Source of the DNA: Tetradesmus obliquus
Lineage: Eukaryota > Chlorophyta > Chlorophyceae > Sphaeropleales > Scenedesmaceae
Assembly: GCA_030272155.1 (NCBI GenBank)
Contig: CP126200.1
Coordinates: 1,674,001-1,738,000 of the forward strand
Direction of reading: 5' to 3'
Length of the DNA: 64,000 nt
Under the pieces are notes generated by a model, which was not told where the DNA came from, did no database searches, and saw only the letters and a program-made list of their open reading frames with translations. A program made the translations under genes and the position numbers. Positions 28,419-40,400 of the stretch are shown here, piece after piece. The stretch's first letter is position 1. Each line of letters starts with the position of its first letter.

Positions 28419-29407
28419 GGCGGTGTTCTTTGCTGAGCTGTCGTAATAGTGCAGGACGCGTGAAGATATTACTGTACGGCCCTGGGACACAGTGAGGCAA
28501 GCACCAGGGTGACCTTGGTCGTCACACAACGTCTGCGCAGTGTGGGGAACATGTGGCTTGAGTCTTGGAAGAGTCGCGGGGCCCCGCCCGGGCGTCTGAG
28601 TAACAGGAGTTCTGCATTTTTTTGTTACCAGGGGCAAGGCCAGGGGGGACAAAATCCTACTGGCTAGTCACACGCAACAGTCAGGCGAACCTGACTGCAG
28701 GGGACACAAGGCGGAGTTCTGCATGTAACCTTGTGTCGACAAGGCCAGGGTTTTGGCGCGGTGAGGGGGTCGTTGCAGGGCGGATGGCAATCTTGGTGGC
28801 AATTCAGTATATTGAAAGTTGAATTTTGGCATGTGCTGCTCCTGCCAGACCTGTGCTGCTCCTGCCAGTGGTCACCAGGTGCACGGTGCTGTCGTGCGAA
28901 CTCGTGATACAATGGCTGCACCAGCACACACAACAGTCCTTTGACGGGTTGCCTCACCAAGCCTTGCTATATATCATATGACTCTCATGCATTTCTTCAT
29001 TGCTATGCTCCCCAGCAAGGTTGGCTGGGCTGCAAAGCGCGGTCAGAGCTGTCTGTGGCAGCTGTGCAAAGCTGACCTGACAAGATCCAACCACGCCCTG
29101 CTGGAGACACATGGTGTCTCGTGCTGCTGTCAGCACACGTTGCTTGTGCTGCTGTTGACACCTGTGTATTGTTGCTTTCACACCTGCTTCCGCGGGAACG
29201 CTTGTCGTTGGGGTTCAGAAGCGTAACTGTCACAGCAACGGGATGCACCACCTGCCGACCGATACCGCAGTGTCCAGACGGTCTCTCCGCAATGTTCAAA
29301 GGCTACAGCAGAGCCTCATACTTTTGGCTCAACTCGTGCTCTGAGCCCGCTACAGCGTTCGACCTGTAGCCCAACGGTCAACGGGCTTCTTGAGCTGATG
29401 CTCCAGA
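28419..29407. other. Intergenic between NUP160 and the tail-anchored protein gene
   Basis: No gene is supported. A TGTAA-type poly(A) signal candidate occurs at about 28724, some 300 bases after the NUP160 stop. The region has short repeated GACAAGGCCAGGG-like words but no open coding pattern. Confidence 0.5.
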
Positions 29408-32174
29408 ATGGCTGCCTTGGTCGATGAAGCTTTTAGCATGTATAGCGGCAAGCAAGCGTATGAGGTGGCTCAGGCCATCATCGCAGGCAGGTTGGCGGGA
29501 ACTGTTCCAGCTGCTCATTTTCCCTCCATCAGAGACACACACACTTCTGTTCTGCTTTCAACTGCAGGTGGCACATGTGACCCGCTTGTTCTAGCAAGCG
29601 TTTGCAGCTGCAACAAAGAGCTGCGCCTCAACTGCCTGAAGCTGCTGCGTGAACAGCCCCTCAAGCAAGCAACAGTACTGCTGGCAGGTGTAGAGGAAAC
29701 TGTGTGCGCTGCCACAGAACCATCGCAGGAGAGGTCCAGTCAGTCAGTGTTGTGGCTGCTGGACACAGTGTTGCCGGCTGATGTGCTGCTGCGCCCTAGC
29801 CTCATTAACTCACTGGTGCACATCCCCAACATCCCTCTCAAGCTGGCAGAGGGCCTCTGCAATCGCGGCCTGTATGTACCTTACAATGACATAGTAGCAG
29901 CTGCACGCGGGCCGGGCTGTTTACAAGGTGCGGCACAGCCTAGCAGTTTTGAGTGCTCTAGCAGCACTAGTTGCGGTCATCATTGGGCATGGGTCAACTA
30001 CAAGAACCCCGTGATAAGTAGCAGCATGTAACATGCTGTTGCTCAACTTTGCCATCCAACAGCACCCAAGCATGAAAGTGAATTGGGTCGGCGTGAGATT
30101 TGTACAGCTTTGTACATAGTTTGACCAGCAGCAACATCACACAAGCAAAAGCATTGGCCCCACCGCAGCTCAATCAGCACTGCTGCCATGATATCATGTC
30201 TTGCAGGCAAAGCTCTGACGTGAAGGCCCACACTCGCCCTTTGCTGTGCACACATGTACACCCTTTGGTCGCTTTCAGTTTCATGCCCTTTTGTGATGCC
30301 TGCTGCTGCGTGTTGCGTGCACGTCCACAGGTGTGGAGGTGTGGGTGGAGGCGCAGGAGGGTGACCTGGGCGCTGCAGCAGGCGTTGCAGCAGCAGCACG
30401 GCAGCTGATATGGGAGAGCAAGGCACCAGCGCCAGGCACAGTTTCGGTGAGCAAACACTAGTAGTGCAAGGGAATTAAAGTGGACAGGCAGTACGTGTGT
30501 TAGTATATACTAGTATATATACGCATGTGTGCTGCTGGACATGCAGCTGCACCGTAGTAACCGGCGCACGTGTGACACTCTCCAGTGTGCAGTGCCATCC
30601 ACTGGCAGTGGATAGGCTACAGCAGCAAGCAGCCTGCCGCAAACTTAAAGCAGATGTCGGTGTTGTGTACTGCCTACGACTGCTGATGGTGCGACTGCTG
30701 CTGCTGCTGCTGCTGCTGCTGCCACTTCTGCCTATTGCAGGACGCTGCTATGGCAACCCTGCCACAGCTAGGATTCAACGGCAGCAACACAGCAACAGCA
30801 GCAGCTGCAGCAAGCACGCTGCAGCATCTGCCGGGGCTCCCAGCTGCTGAGGTGGTGGAGCTGCTTTACACAGCCATAGCGCGGAATGCAGTCAACAATG
30901 CGTTAGAGCACCTGTCTGCAGCAATGCAGTGTGTTCGGCAACCTTGGCAGCTGTCAGGAGAGCAGCTGCTTCCTGTGCTGCAGCATGTCGTGGCGCTGCG
31001 TGTGCAACCGTTACGGTACGAAGAGTCCTTGTTTCACCACCTGGATGGCTTGAGGCGAGTGTTGCCATTCAACAACATTTCAGCAGATGACGTGGCTGGC
31101 ATGTTGCACATGACCTTGGAGGCCGGCAGCAACCCCAACTGCTTACGTTGGCTGAGGTTCTTCCCAAACTTCCCAGACATAGCCGCACAGCAGCTGACTG
31201 GCCTGATTCAAGCTGCACTGACGTCTGACGACAGTTGTCCAGCGCTGTGCATGCTCAGGCGTGTTGAAGCTTTTGATCAGCTTGATACAGCAGCAGTGAC
31301 TGCAATCCTCACCAGCACAATCAATGCAGCGGCAGCAGCAGCAAAAGCAGATGGCAAGTGGACCAAAACTGATTTCTACTCGCTGTGCTATCAGATGGAA
31401 TTAGAAAAGATAGCTGCAACACAAAGTGGTGATGCAATCCTGCAGTGGCTGCTGCCTTCGCTGACAGCGGCGCTGCAAGCAGGCATTCGTGAAGATGCTT
31501 GCCTGCTAGTGAGTGCGGCAAGAGATTTTTTCAGCAAGGATAAGAGCGTGGCAGAACAGCGTTTCAGCACAGAAAATTTCATGACGCTGTTGCAGGCGAC
31601 ACTGCAGTTAAATGACACAGGCACGGTTTTCATTCAAGCAGTGCGACTCGACCCAGGATACCTCAAGGACAGCTTTGATGCAGAGCAGGTACTGCAGCTT
31701 CTACGCTGCACCAGCCCCCTGCTTGAACAAGCATCGAGACACACCCTGGTGAGCAGCAAGGGCTGGAGCAGCATCAATGCACATGACAAGATGGCTGAGC
31801 TTCTGCCAGTACTGCTGCCATGGCTCGGGGCAGTTGAGTGCAAGCAGCGGCTGCAGGCGGCGACCCTAACAGCTGAGAAGGCAGCAGCCTTGGCAGAGGC
31901 TGCTAGTGGCCTCTGGGCAGCAAGGCTGCAGGTGCCTGGAGAAGCTGCAGGCAAGGAGCCAAGTGCGGCGCTGCACAAAATCAGGGTCTTGCGCCTGTGC
32001 AGCATTGCAGCTCAGCGACTTGCTGCTGCCTGCTTCTGCGGGCCAAAAGATAGCAGTTGTTGCGTCAAAAGTGATATGGTTGTCGTATTAGTGGCAGCCT
32101 GGATTGTGCTGGTGTTCTTGGTTGCCACTGCAGTCGCTTACAGTCAGGCTGGCAGCAGCTGCGGTACCTTTTGA
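29408..32174 (+). CDS. Unknown helical protein with C-terminal membrane anchor
   Basis: I do not recognise it. Exons: 29408-29927, 30331-30446, 30741-32174, which join in phase (1, then 0) to give about 689 residues. The start is the first ATG of the frame. The protein is rich in amphipathic Leu/Ala helices throughout, with an ARM- or solenoid-like look (for example LRLNCLKLLREQPLKQA, LFHHLDGLRRVLPF). Close to the end is a strongly hydrophobic segment, MVVVLVAAWIVLVFLVATAV, followed by only about a dozen residues, so a tail-anchored membrane protein is likely. There are no catalytic motifs. A plus-strand neighbour on each side gives no functional hint. Confidence 0.7.
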
Positions 32175-33310
32175 GTGTGGAGGATCATACAGGTGGTTGC
32201 CGCGCACGGTGACCATGCAAGTGTGAACAGGTCTTTGTGTCTATCAAGGGGGTTTGCATGTTGTTGTGTAGCCAGGCGAAGCTGTGCCCCTCACGTCTGC
32301 AATATTCAATCACAACACCCTGCGGGAGAGAGGGGGGCTGCAAGATGATTTTCGCTCAGCACGTTGTCGCGAACAGCCAATGCTGGTCAAGCCACGAAGG
32401 CGGAGGGTTATGCAGTCGTTTGCAGGCACAAGCGGCAGCGGTTCTGTTCAGCATACACTGTATTGTCTGCTTCAAGCAAGTTGCGGTGCCCAGTCACATG
32501 ATACAGTGCTTGAAGGCCTGGGTACTATTCATCATCTTTGTGTGTGGCAACATTGGTTTGCATGACTACAAACACACAATTGATCTAATGGCAGGGTTTG
32601 CAGCGGCTGCATGATTTGTCGGGCTCAAATCAGTATGTCGCAGTGTATAACAGCCCCATGCCTAGAAAAGCAGCCGGAGTTACCAGGAGGATCTTGTCTG
32701 TTCACCAGCTGTGCAGATCAATCATGGTGTTGATGAGTGACAGGTTACAGGCCAACAACAGCAAGTCGTCGCTGTTGCAAATTGCTGAGTGTAGCCGTGC
32801 GTTGCTGCAGCCTGCTGCCAGCTGGCAGGCCACACTGCAGCGGCCCTGCGCTTGTTCCGCGGGCCTGCAGCAAGGTGGGGGTCTTTGAGGTGCATCAATG
32901 ATGCGGTTGGCCGCCTACATGCCACTAAAACGTTTACCAGTAACCAGTTGTGCAGATCAGCAAGCAGAGCTGTGATGACAAGCCAAGTCCAATGTCCCAG
33001 GACAGATTCCAGTCAAAGACTCGGGCTTAGGTGGATATTGCCCGTAAAAGACGTGCGAACTTCATACAGCTGCGATGCGGGGATCGATCATTTGCACTAT
33101 GCTGTTTGCGGTCGGCCTTTTTAATCTTTCGTCTGTCACCAGCACTTTTCGGTGCATCAACAGAACCAGCTGCTTGTTTACAGGAACTGGTTAGGTTACT
33201 CATTGATCGGCAAAAGGACGTGTGCTAAGTTTTGCAGCAGCTGGATACCAGTCGCAGCTAGCACACAGACACCTTACAGCAGTAGCAGCAGCAGCAGTAC
33301 CAAGCGCTCC
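32175..33310. other. Intergenic upstream of CMC4
   Basis: No gene is supported. The CMC4 frame stays open upstream to about 33152, but family homology begins only at 33311, so the upstream part is taken as 5' UTR. Confidence 0.5.
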
Positions 33311-33532
33311 ATGCCGCCTCATAATAAGCTGGGTCCCTGCAAGAAGCAAGCCTGTGACATACAGGCCTGTCTCAGCATGAACGATTACCAAGACAAGCAG
33401 TGCTTGCACCAGATAGCAGCACTCATCCAGTGCTGCGATGCAGTGGAGGGAGATAAGCCAGTGCACTGTGCTTTCAGCAGCTCATATAGGAAGCTCATAG
33501 CGCAGGCAACAGGGGCAGACCTGCAGCAATGA
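33311..33532 (+). CDS. CMC4: CMC4-like twin Cx9C mitochondrial protein
   Basis: A 73-residue CHCH protein starting MPPHNKLGPCKKQAC, close to human CMC4 (MTCP1 neighbour product) in length and spacing. Two Cx9C motifs are present, CKKQACDIQAC and CLHQIAALIQC, with extra cysteines at the same places as in the family (CDIQAC and the following CC). Such proteins are imported into the mitochondrial intermembrane space and oxidised by the MIA40 pathway. The start was chosen by homology and length, since the frame is open further upstream with a Ser-rich stretch. A single exon suffices, which is unusual beside the intron-rich neighbours. Confidence 0.9.
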   Translation: MPPHNKLGPCKKQACDIQACLSMNDYQDKQCLHQIAALIQCCDAVEGDKPVHCAFSSSYRKLIAQATGADLQQ

Positions 33533-33536
33533 CACG

Positions 33537-33543
<7 letters not shown>

Positions 33544-33621
<78 letters not shown>
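33544..33621. repeat. (CAG)26 microsatellite just after the CMC4 stop
   Basis: An uninterrupted run of about 26 CAG units starts 12 bases after the CMC4 stop codon, so it probably lies in the 3' UTR. It produces poly-Gln, poly-Ala, poly-Ser and poly-Cys frames on the two strands, none of which I accept as genes. Confidence 0.95.
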
Positions 33622-33623
<2 letters not shown>

Positions 33624-35166
33624 ACTTGCCGCAATCAGCTGCTGCTGCACAGCAGGAGCAGCAGCAGCAGCAGCAGCAACTACTGGCTGCTGCAGAAGCT
33701 CTTGTCTCTGCAGCAACCAGTCTTAAGCAGCATCACACCTGTTGGGACTGCGCTAAAGAGCATGCAGCTGCCAGGTGTGTGCTGTGATTGACACTGCACA
33801 CAATGCCCAGGCGCAATGCTGAACGGCAGTTGAGCAGCACACCATACCCTGTAGCGCTGCCAGTGCTGGCACCGGACATGTGCTGGTGTTGCCATGTTGC
33901 CATGTTGCCGTAGAATATATATTGTATCTGCAGCTGTGCATGCCATGTATGCTATCACTATTCATGCTTGGTCCTGCTACGATCAACAGTGCTCTGCACC
34001 CTCCTTGTATGTGCGAGATGCCAGATGCCGACATTCCACAACATGTGCACCTGCACTGCGCAATGCAGGTTATTAGCTTGACTTGGCAGCGGTGACGGCC
34101 GTTCCGCCCTACAACCCCACAGCGGCACAGGCACGACATGCTTGTGCTGTGTCACAACGGTGGCGGTGGACACGCCACAGCAGCTGACGAGCAGCGCAAT
34201 CCAGGGTTTTCAACGTTGTGTGATGCCAGCCTGCTGATCACAAACCAGTTGGGCAAGGTGCACGTGGTTGCATGCCTGCGCACATGCCTTTTTTAGCACT
34301 CCGAGTGCAGGCATGGCAATAATTGTTGAAGCTTATGCCAGCTGGCATCGCTGCAATGGTGCTGTAGTTGCTGAGAGATGCGCAGGAGCAGCAGCGGCAA
34401 CAGCAGCATTTTTGTGCAGTGTCATCGTGCGTGGCTGCGGTGGCAGGCATTTGTAACATGTCCTATCATGCCTCGCCAACCAGCTATGTCCGTGTCGCCT
34501 GTGAACAAGCAGCCGCCTTATCAGCGTGGCGTACCATGCTTGGGGCCTGTACGATGGGATGTCAGGCAGCAGCAGGTGATGGCTGTGCTGTGCAACCGGC
34601 TCAATGACTTCAGCCGGCTTTGAAAGATCTGGGGATGCTGTGGCCTGCAGTTTTCATTCGTGGTGAGGGTTTGTCTGCCTTGAGGCATACAGCAGTTGCC
34701 ACCATTGCATCCAACGGGTTGAGTGTTGCTGGATGTTGCCTGCCAGCCTGGCAGGCGGAGTAACATCTGGTCATTGCGGTTGATGTTGTCCTGCGAAACA
34801 TGCCAGAAGTGCCTGGTTTTTCTCGCAGCGGCTATCGAATCGTTTAACCCTGGGCAGAGCAGGGCTGCAATGATTGACCTGCTTGCACGTTGTACCAATT
34901 TTATGCTGCACTGCTGAGTTGTCACACAGGCAAGTGCCTGTCAAACCCTAATGCCTTGTAACAAGTCAACCCTGACACCAGCTGCAACGTTTTTTGGCTG
35001 ACATGTTTTGATTTGAATGCTGTTTGTGAGGAGGGCATGTGGAACAGCACATCTCACTGAGCACACAACATAATTTGGTGTCAGCAAAACTGCAGCAGCT
35101 TCCATGGCACCTGCTAGCGCTGCACAACCTCAAACATTTGTCCGTACTCTATAACACGACACATAA
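33622..35166. other. Intergenic between CMC4 and ASNSD1
   Basis: About 1.5 kb without a supported gene. It should contain the ASNSD1 promoter. Open frames on both strands lack motifs. Confidence 0.5.
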
Positions 35167-38100
35167 ATGTGTGGCACGCTTTTGGTGGCTGCTGCGGTTG
35201 ATTCGGAGCAGCAGGTGCGAATTTCGGCGCGACAACAGCAACGACGCCCGGCACGGCACTCACGGCTTGCCTTCGACTCACCATCCGTCCTGCAGGCACC
35301 AGAGTATGTACAGCAATGTGCAGCTGCTTTTGAGGCAGGTTTGAGGGCACGTGGGCCGGATCACTTGGGTACAAAGCAGGTAAGAGCAGCAGGTAGCAGC
35401 AGGTAGCAGCAGCAGCAGTAGCAACAGCAAAATACCATCTTGAGCTGGCACCACGTTGACTTATGCAACCTCTGCGCAAGTAAGCAGCATTGTATGCAAG
35501 ACTATGACAGCAGCGTATCAGAGGCTGCTGAAATTCTGCTGTGTCGCGTCCATGTCTCTTGCAGGTCTTTGTTCCTGCCGCCAGCAGCAGCACTGCATCA
35601 GTACACCCGCATCATGCTGCCACACCTGCAGCATCCATACAACAAGCGACTCCTGCACAACAAAATCAGCAGCCTGCAGTGCTGCTGCTGCACCTGGCAG
35701 CCTCACTGCTGCAGCTGCGTGGCAGCAGCCCTTCGAGCAGCCCCTTGCAGGACAGCAGCAGCGGCAGCGTGCTGTGCTTCAATGGGGAGATATTTGCGGG
35801 GCTGGAAATACCTGAAGGTGCAAATGACGGCAAGGCACTGCTGGCTGCGCTGGGGGCCCTGGAGGACAGCAGCAAATGCCAGCAGCAGGCGCAGCAGCAA
35901 CACGTACAGCAATCAATACCGCAGGAGGAGCAAACGCAGGGAACTTCACAACAACCAGCACAGCAGCAGCAGCTGCTGCAGCAGGTACCTGTGCTGCTGA
36001 GTAATCTGCGTGGCCCCTGGTCACTCATCTACTGGCAGGCAGCCACCCGCACGCTGTGGTTTGGGCGCGACTGGCTGGGTGAGTTGTAGGCGAGTGGCTC
36101 ATTTGCTTGCAGTCTGTTTCTTGCACTGCAGCTGGTATGTGCAGACTCTGCTTGGTGAAGTTGTGCCTTTTCATAGATTCTGTGAGCAGTAACCTGCGAT
36201 TAGTGTGACGGCGTCACCTGCATGTGATGATTTGTGCCTGTCAATGCAGGTAGACGCAGCCTGCTGATGCGCCAAGAAGCCGGCGGCGGCGGCAGCAGCA
36301 GCAGCAGCAGCGACGACCAGCAGCCTATGCAGCGTTGCCTGGTCCTCTCATCAGTGGCACCACAACCAGCAGCAGGATCGGCAGCTAACAACAGCTGTCT
36401 GCAGCAAGACGTCTGTCTTGCTGCTGACAGCTGCTGGGTGGAGGTGCCACCTGGCATCTACAGCATCAGCAGTGACAACCTACATAGACACCTCACCACA
36501 CCCAGCAGCAGCAGCACTTCAAATGGCACTGCATCCAACCCAGGTCAGCAGCAGCAGCAGCAGCAGCAGGCGGCAGACAGCGTCAGCAGCAGCCAAGCTC
36601 TGGCTGCAGGCGGTGACTGTGAAGGTGATGCGCCTGCCAACAGCGGCATTGCCACACCCGCTGACCTGTGTGCAGCAGTGCCAGGGCTGCAGCACCACCC
36701 CTGGACTGATGAGCTGCTACTGCAGCTGCAGCAGTTCGAACGAGCCGCCCACTTGGTTCCTTCAGCATCATCAGCAACAGCAGCCACAACAACGCCGGCA
36801 GATGGAGGTCGTGAATCTCAAGAGCAGCAGCAGATTAGCCAGCAGCAGAAGCAGCAGCAGCAGCCAGCTAGTCAGGAGGAGGCATCACACATGGTGCTGC
36901 AGCTGCTGCAGGATGCTGTCAACACGCGCTGCTGGACCATCAACACGCTGCAAGCACAGCACCACTCTGAGCAGCAGCAGCAGTGTTTGCAGGTGCCTCT
37001 GCTCAGTCAGCAACTGCAACAAGCTGCCCTCAGTGACCAACAGCACCAGCAGCAGCAGCAGCAATCTACACTACAAACCAATCCAGCAGCAACAGCAGCA
37101 GCAGCAAGGCCGTCGCCGGATCTGCAGTCTCGGCTGCCTCCTTCGCCCGTCCTCATTCTCTTCAGTGGCGGAGTAGACAGCACCCTCATTGCTGCCCTGG
37201 CCCACCTCGCCCTGCCGCCAGATCTGCCGATCGATCTGTCGACTGTTTGCTTTGTGGGCGGGGCCTCGCCAGATCGGCTGGCTGCACATTCGGCGCTGCT
37301 GGAGCTGGCAGCGTTTGCGCCGCAGCGGCAGTGGCGGCTCATTGAGGTCAACTCGTCTCTGGAGGAGGTGAAGGGAAGGGATTGCGATTGTGATTGATCC
37401 TAGTTTGGAAGTTGATGCAGACGGTGATTCTGACAGCTCACGTGTTTTTGCCCAGGCATGTCACCAGCTGGATTGCGCTGTTTGTGGTGGCTGCAATGCG
37501 ATTGGTTGTTGAACCTATTGCGGGGCGCACATTCTGCGCTGCTGGAGCTGGCAGCATTCGCGCCGCAGCGGCAGTGGCAGCTGATAGAAGTCGACTCAAG
37601 CCTAGAAGAGGTTAGCGGGACTGTCATCCTGAAACTTGTTGCATTTTTTTTTTGTGGTACAAAGATGTGTTTGCTCCAAGGTGGGCTGACAGTTTGCGAT
37701 CAAGCATGTCGCTAGCAGTGTAGCGTCCTCGTGGTTGCAATGCTTTACATGTTGGGGCACCTGTTGCTGGCTGAAAATTCGGCGCTGCTGGAGCTGGCAG
37801 CGTTTGCGCCGCAGCGGCAGTGGCGGCTGATCGAAGTTAACTCGAGCTTAGGAGAGGTGCGCGGGAGCGTCACATGTTTTTGGGGTGTTGTGGTGACAAG
37901 GTGTGTTTGTTTTAGCAAGATGCGTGCTGAGACTTTTGCGATAAGTCAAGCATGTCGCCAGCTTTGTAGCATCCTCTTGGTGGCAATGGCTTGCATTGTT
38001 GAGCACCTGTTGCTGGGCGCATTCAGCGCTGCTGGAGCTGGCTGCGTTTGCGCCGCAGCGGCAGTGGCGGCTGATCGAGGTCAACTCAAGCCTAGAAGAG

Positions 38101-39735
38101 GTGAGTGGAAGGGTTTGCAGTTGCGAGTGATCCTGGTTTAAAAGGTGATGCTGACAGCTCACGGCTCGTCGCCCAAGCTTGCCGCGAGGTAGGTTGCGCT
38201 GTTTCTGGTAGCTTCAAGGCCATACATGGTTGTGGTGTTGAACCTGTTGCTGGGGGCGCACTCGGCGCTGCTGGAGCTGGCTGCGTTTGCGCCACAGCAG
38301 AAGTCTCAGCTGATCGAAGTTGATTCGAGCCTACAGGAGGCAGGAGGATGTGGCGATGGATGCAGCTGTTGTACATGGTTTAACACTGTTGTGATCTGTA
38401 CTGCAGGTGATGCTGACGGTGCAGTTGAGGCTATGCAAGCGTGCTGGCGCACTGAAGTTGATTTGCAACTGCACCATCGCACAGGATGCGGATTGTCAAC
38501 CTCAGACATGCATTTGCTCTGCTGTGCTGCGTATGCTATGCCTCTGCAGGTGGACCAGCATGCACAGCACATCCGGTCACTGCTGCACCCAGCCGGCACA
38601 GTGATGGACCTCAACATAGGGGCAGCTCTCTGGCTGGCAGCACGCGCAGAGGGCCAGAGGGTGCTGCTGCCGGTGTGCAGCAGCAGTGACCAGCCTGCCA
38701 GCAATGCAGCAGCAAGCAGCAGCAATGGCAGCGGCGAGGACAGCAGTAGCAGCAGCAATGGCAGCAGTACGTGGCAGCTGCTGCCAGCTGAAGAGGCACT
38801 AGCAGCAGCTACCACATTGGCTACACCAGCAACTACTGACCAAGCCACCAGCAGTGACAACAGCAGCAGCAGCAGCAGTGGTACTCCTTGCTGCTACCGT
38901 TCTGCTGCGCGTGTGGTGTTGCTGGGTCATGGGGCAGATGAGCAGTGTGGGGGCTATGGCAGACACCGCACACGCTTCAGGTTGGGCAGCTGGCAGGGCC
39001 TGGCTGATGAGCTGGCAGTAGATGTGAAGCGACTCTGGATCAGGTGGGTGTTAGTTTGACTTTTGGTTGACCATGGGTTGACCATGGGTTGACCATGGGT
39101 TGACCAGCATACTTGGGACATGCTGACAGGCTGGGCAGCGGGCAGGGGCTGGCTGATGAGCTGGCGGTTGATGTGAAGCGGCTCTGGATCAGGGTGGGTG
39201 TTAGTTTGACTTTGGTTTGACCATGGTTTGACCGTCATTAAACTGCGATGTCGTAGCATACTGCTGGGCTGGGGAGCTGGCAGGACCTGGCCTGTGTTCA
39301 TTGAACTGCTGTGCTTTCAGCTGGACCTGCAACTACAAACCTGGAGATCAACAGTGCTCATCAATCACTGACACGCATGGAGTGCATGATGCTGTCGTTT
39401 GCAGGAATCTGGGGCGTGATGACAGGCTAGTGGCTGACCACGGACGCGAGGGCCGACACCCATTCTTGGATGAGGTGCTGATGGCAGGACTGCTGGGCAT
39501 GCCGCTGCAGCTGCTGGCAGACCTGAGCAAGCCCCCAGGTGGGTGCTGGCGCGGTGATGGCACTGAACCTGCCTTGATGTGAACCGTGGAAGCTAGGAAG
39601 AGGTGCCTGTTGTGCTGCGTCGTGCTGCGCAGGCGGGAATTCACCTGCTATGCTTCTGAGCTTGCGCATGGCGTGGATGCACGTATCATTGCTGTGCCTC
39701 ACATCAGTAGTCAAATGAAGTTGCCTTCAAGATGA

Positions 39736-39779
<44 letters not shown>

Positions 39780-39997
39780 CGTGACTTGCAGGAACTGGTG
39801 ACAAGGTCATCCTGAGGCAGGCACTTGCCAGCTTAGGCCTGCCCCTAGCAGCAGCACGGGAGAAGCGGGCCATCCAATTTGGCAGCCGCATCGGCAAGCT
39901 GAGCAACATGCGCGAGTTTGGCAGCAACAGGAAGGCCAACATGATGTCAGCAGGGCAGGTGCACATCAGCAAGCTGCCAAAATCGGCCGCTCCGTGA
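35167..39997 (+). CDS. ASNSD1: Asparagine synthetase domain-containing protein 1 (ASNSD1-like)
   Basis: Exons: 35167-35379, 35565-36078, 36250-37367, 38550-39043, 39405-39538, 39792-39997; total 2679 nt, 892 residues (human about 640, the excess being Gln/Ser tracts). The N-terminal glutaminase-like domain begins MCGTLL, keeping the Cys2 nucleophile, and has RARGPD, CFNGEIF and GPWSLIYWQA. The synthetase domain has the PP-loop LFSGGVDS, then GHGADEQCGGYGRHR, NLGRDDRLVADHGREG and HPFLDE, and ends with IQFGSRIGKLSNM, all diagnostic of ASNSD1 rather than classical asparagine synthetase. The family's enzymatic role is not settled, so I do not assert asparagine synthesis. Introns 3 and 4 contain junction copies; intron 5 contains a (CTG)14 run. 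Confidence 0.93.
37530..38339 (+). repeat. Four extra copies of the ASNSD1 exon-3 3' end with donor
   Basis: Exon 3 ends HSALLELAAFAPQRQWRLIE...EE at 37367. Copies end at 37610, 37856, 38100 and 38339, spaced 243, 246, 244 and 239 bases. The first three keep a GT donor (GTTAGC, GTGCGC, GTGAGT); the last reads GCAGGA. None is preceded by an AG acceptor at its start, so they look like silent copies of the exon end plus part of the intron. The next true exon (38550) joins in phase 0 to the first donor. Confidence 0.9.
39066..39296 (+). repeat. Copies of the ASNSD1 exon-4 3' end plus a short minisatellite
   Basis: After the donor at 39044, three GACCATGGGTT units occur (39069-39105). A copy of the exon end (LGSGQGLADELAVDVKRLWI) follows at about 39129-39191 with GGTGGGTG. 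A degenerate third trace (GGGGAGCTGGCAGGACCTGG) lies near 39270-39290. Confidence 0.75.
39736..39778. repeat. (CTG)14 microsatellite in ASNSD1 intron 5
   Basis: An uninterrupted CTG run just upstream of the last ASNSD1 exon (acceptor TTGCAG at 39791). It sits where a polypyrimidine tract is expected, so its length may affect splicing; that is inference. Confidence 0.9.
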
Positions 39998-40400
39998 GGC
40001 ACAGCTGTTGCAGCTAGGTTCAACGGTTGTCTTGCGAAAGTGGAGTGGGGATGTGGTCAGGCTGCCCTGCCAGAGCCCAGGCCCAGGGTGGGCTTGTTTT
40101 ACTAAACCTTTGCTTGTTTCAAGTGGCTACGCAGCGGCTTGCACCGATCTTAAAATGGCTGTTCGTCGTTTAACCTCAGTAGAAATCCTTGGTGGGTCGA
40201 TTTCAGCCAAGGGTAAGGTGGTGACACGCGTGTTATGCCTAACGGTGTCACCGGCTTTGCTTATCCGGTTGTCACCGGCTTTGCTACCGGCAGTGACCGA
40301 CAAAAGCTAGCCTGCTTTCAATGCGAATGCCTCAATATTGTTTTGTTACTGTGTGATACACATGGATATGTTCATAATGCTCGAAGAGCAGAAGATCACT
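39998..40400. other. Intergenic between ASNSD1 and the BTB cluster
   Basis: No gene is seen. A short GTCACCGGCTTTGCT word occurs twice at about 40247-40288. Confidence 0.5.

Noticed and set aside
29470..29575. Intron inside exon 1 of the unknown tail-anchored gene
   Set aside because: GT and AG are present but removing the segment leads to an immediate stop, while the unspliced frame is open.
33495..33791. Poly-Gln/poly-Cys/poly-Ala open frames
   Set aside because: They are readings of the (CAG)26 run after the CMC4 stop, with no domain or conserved flank.
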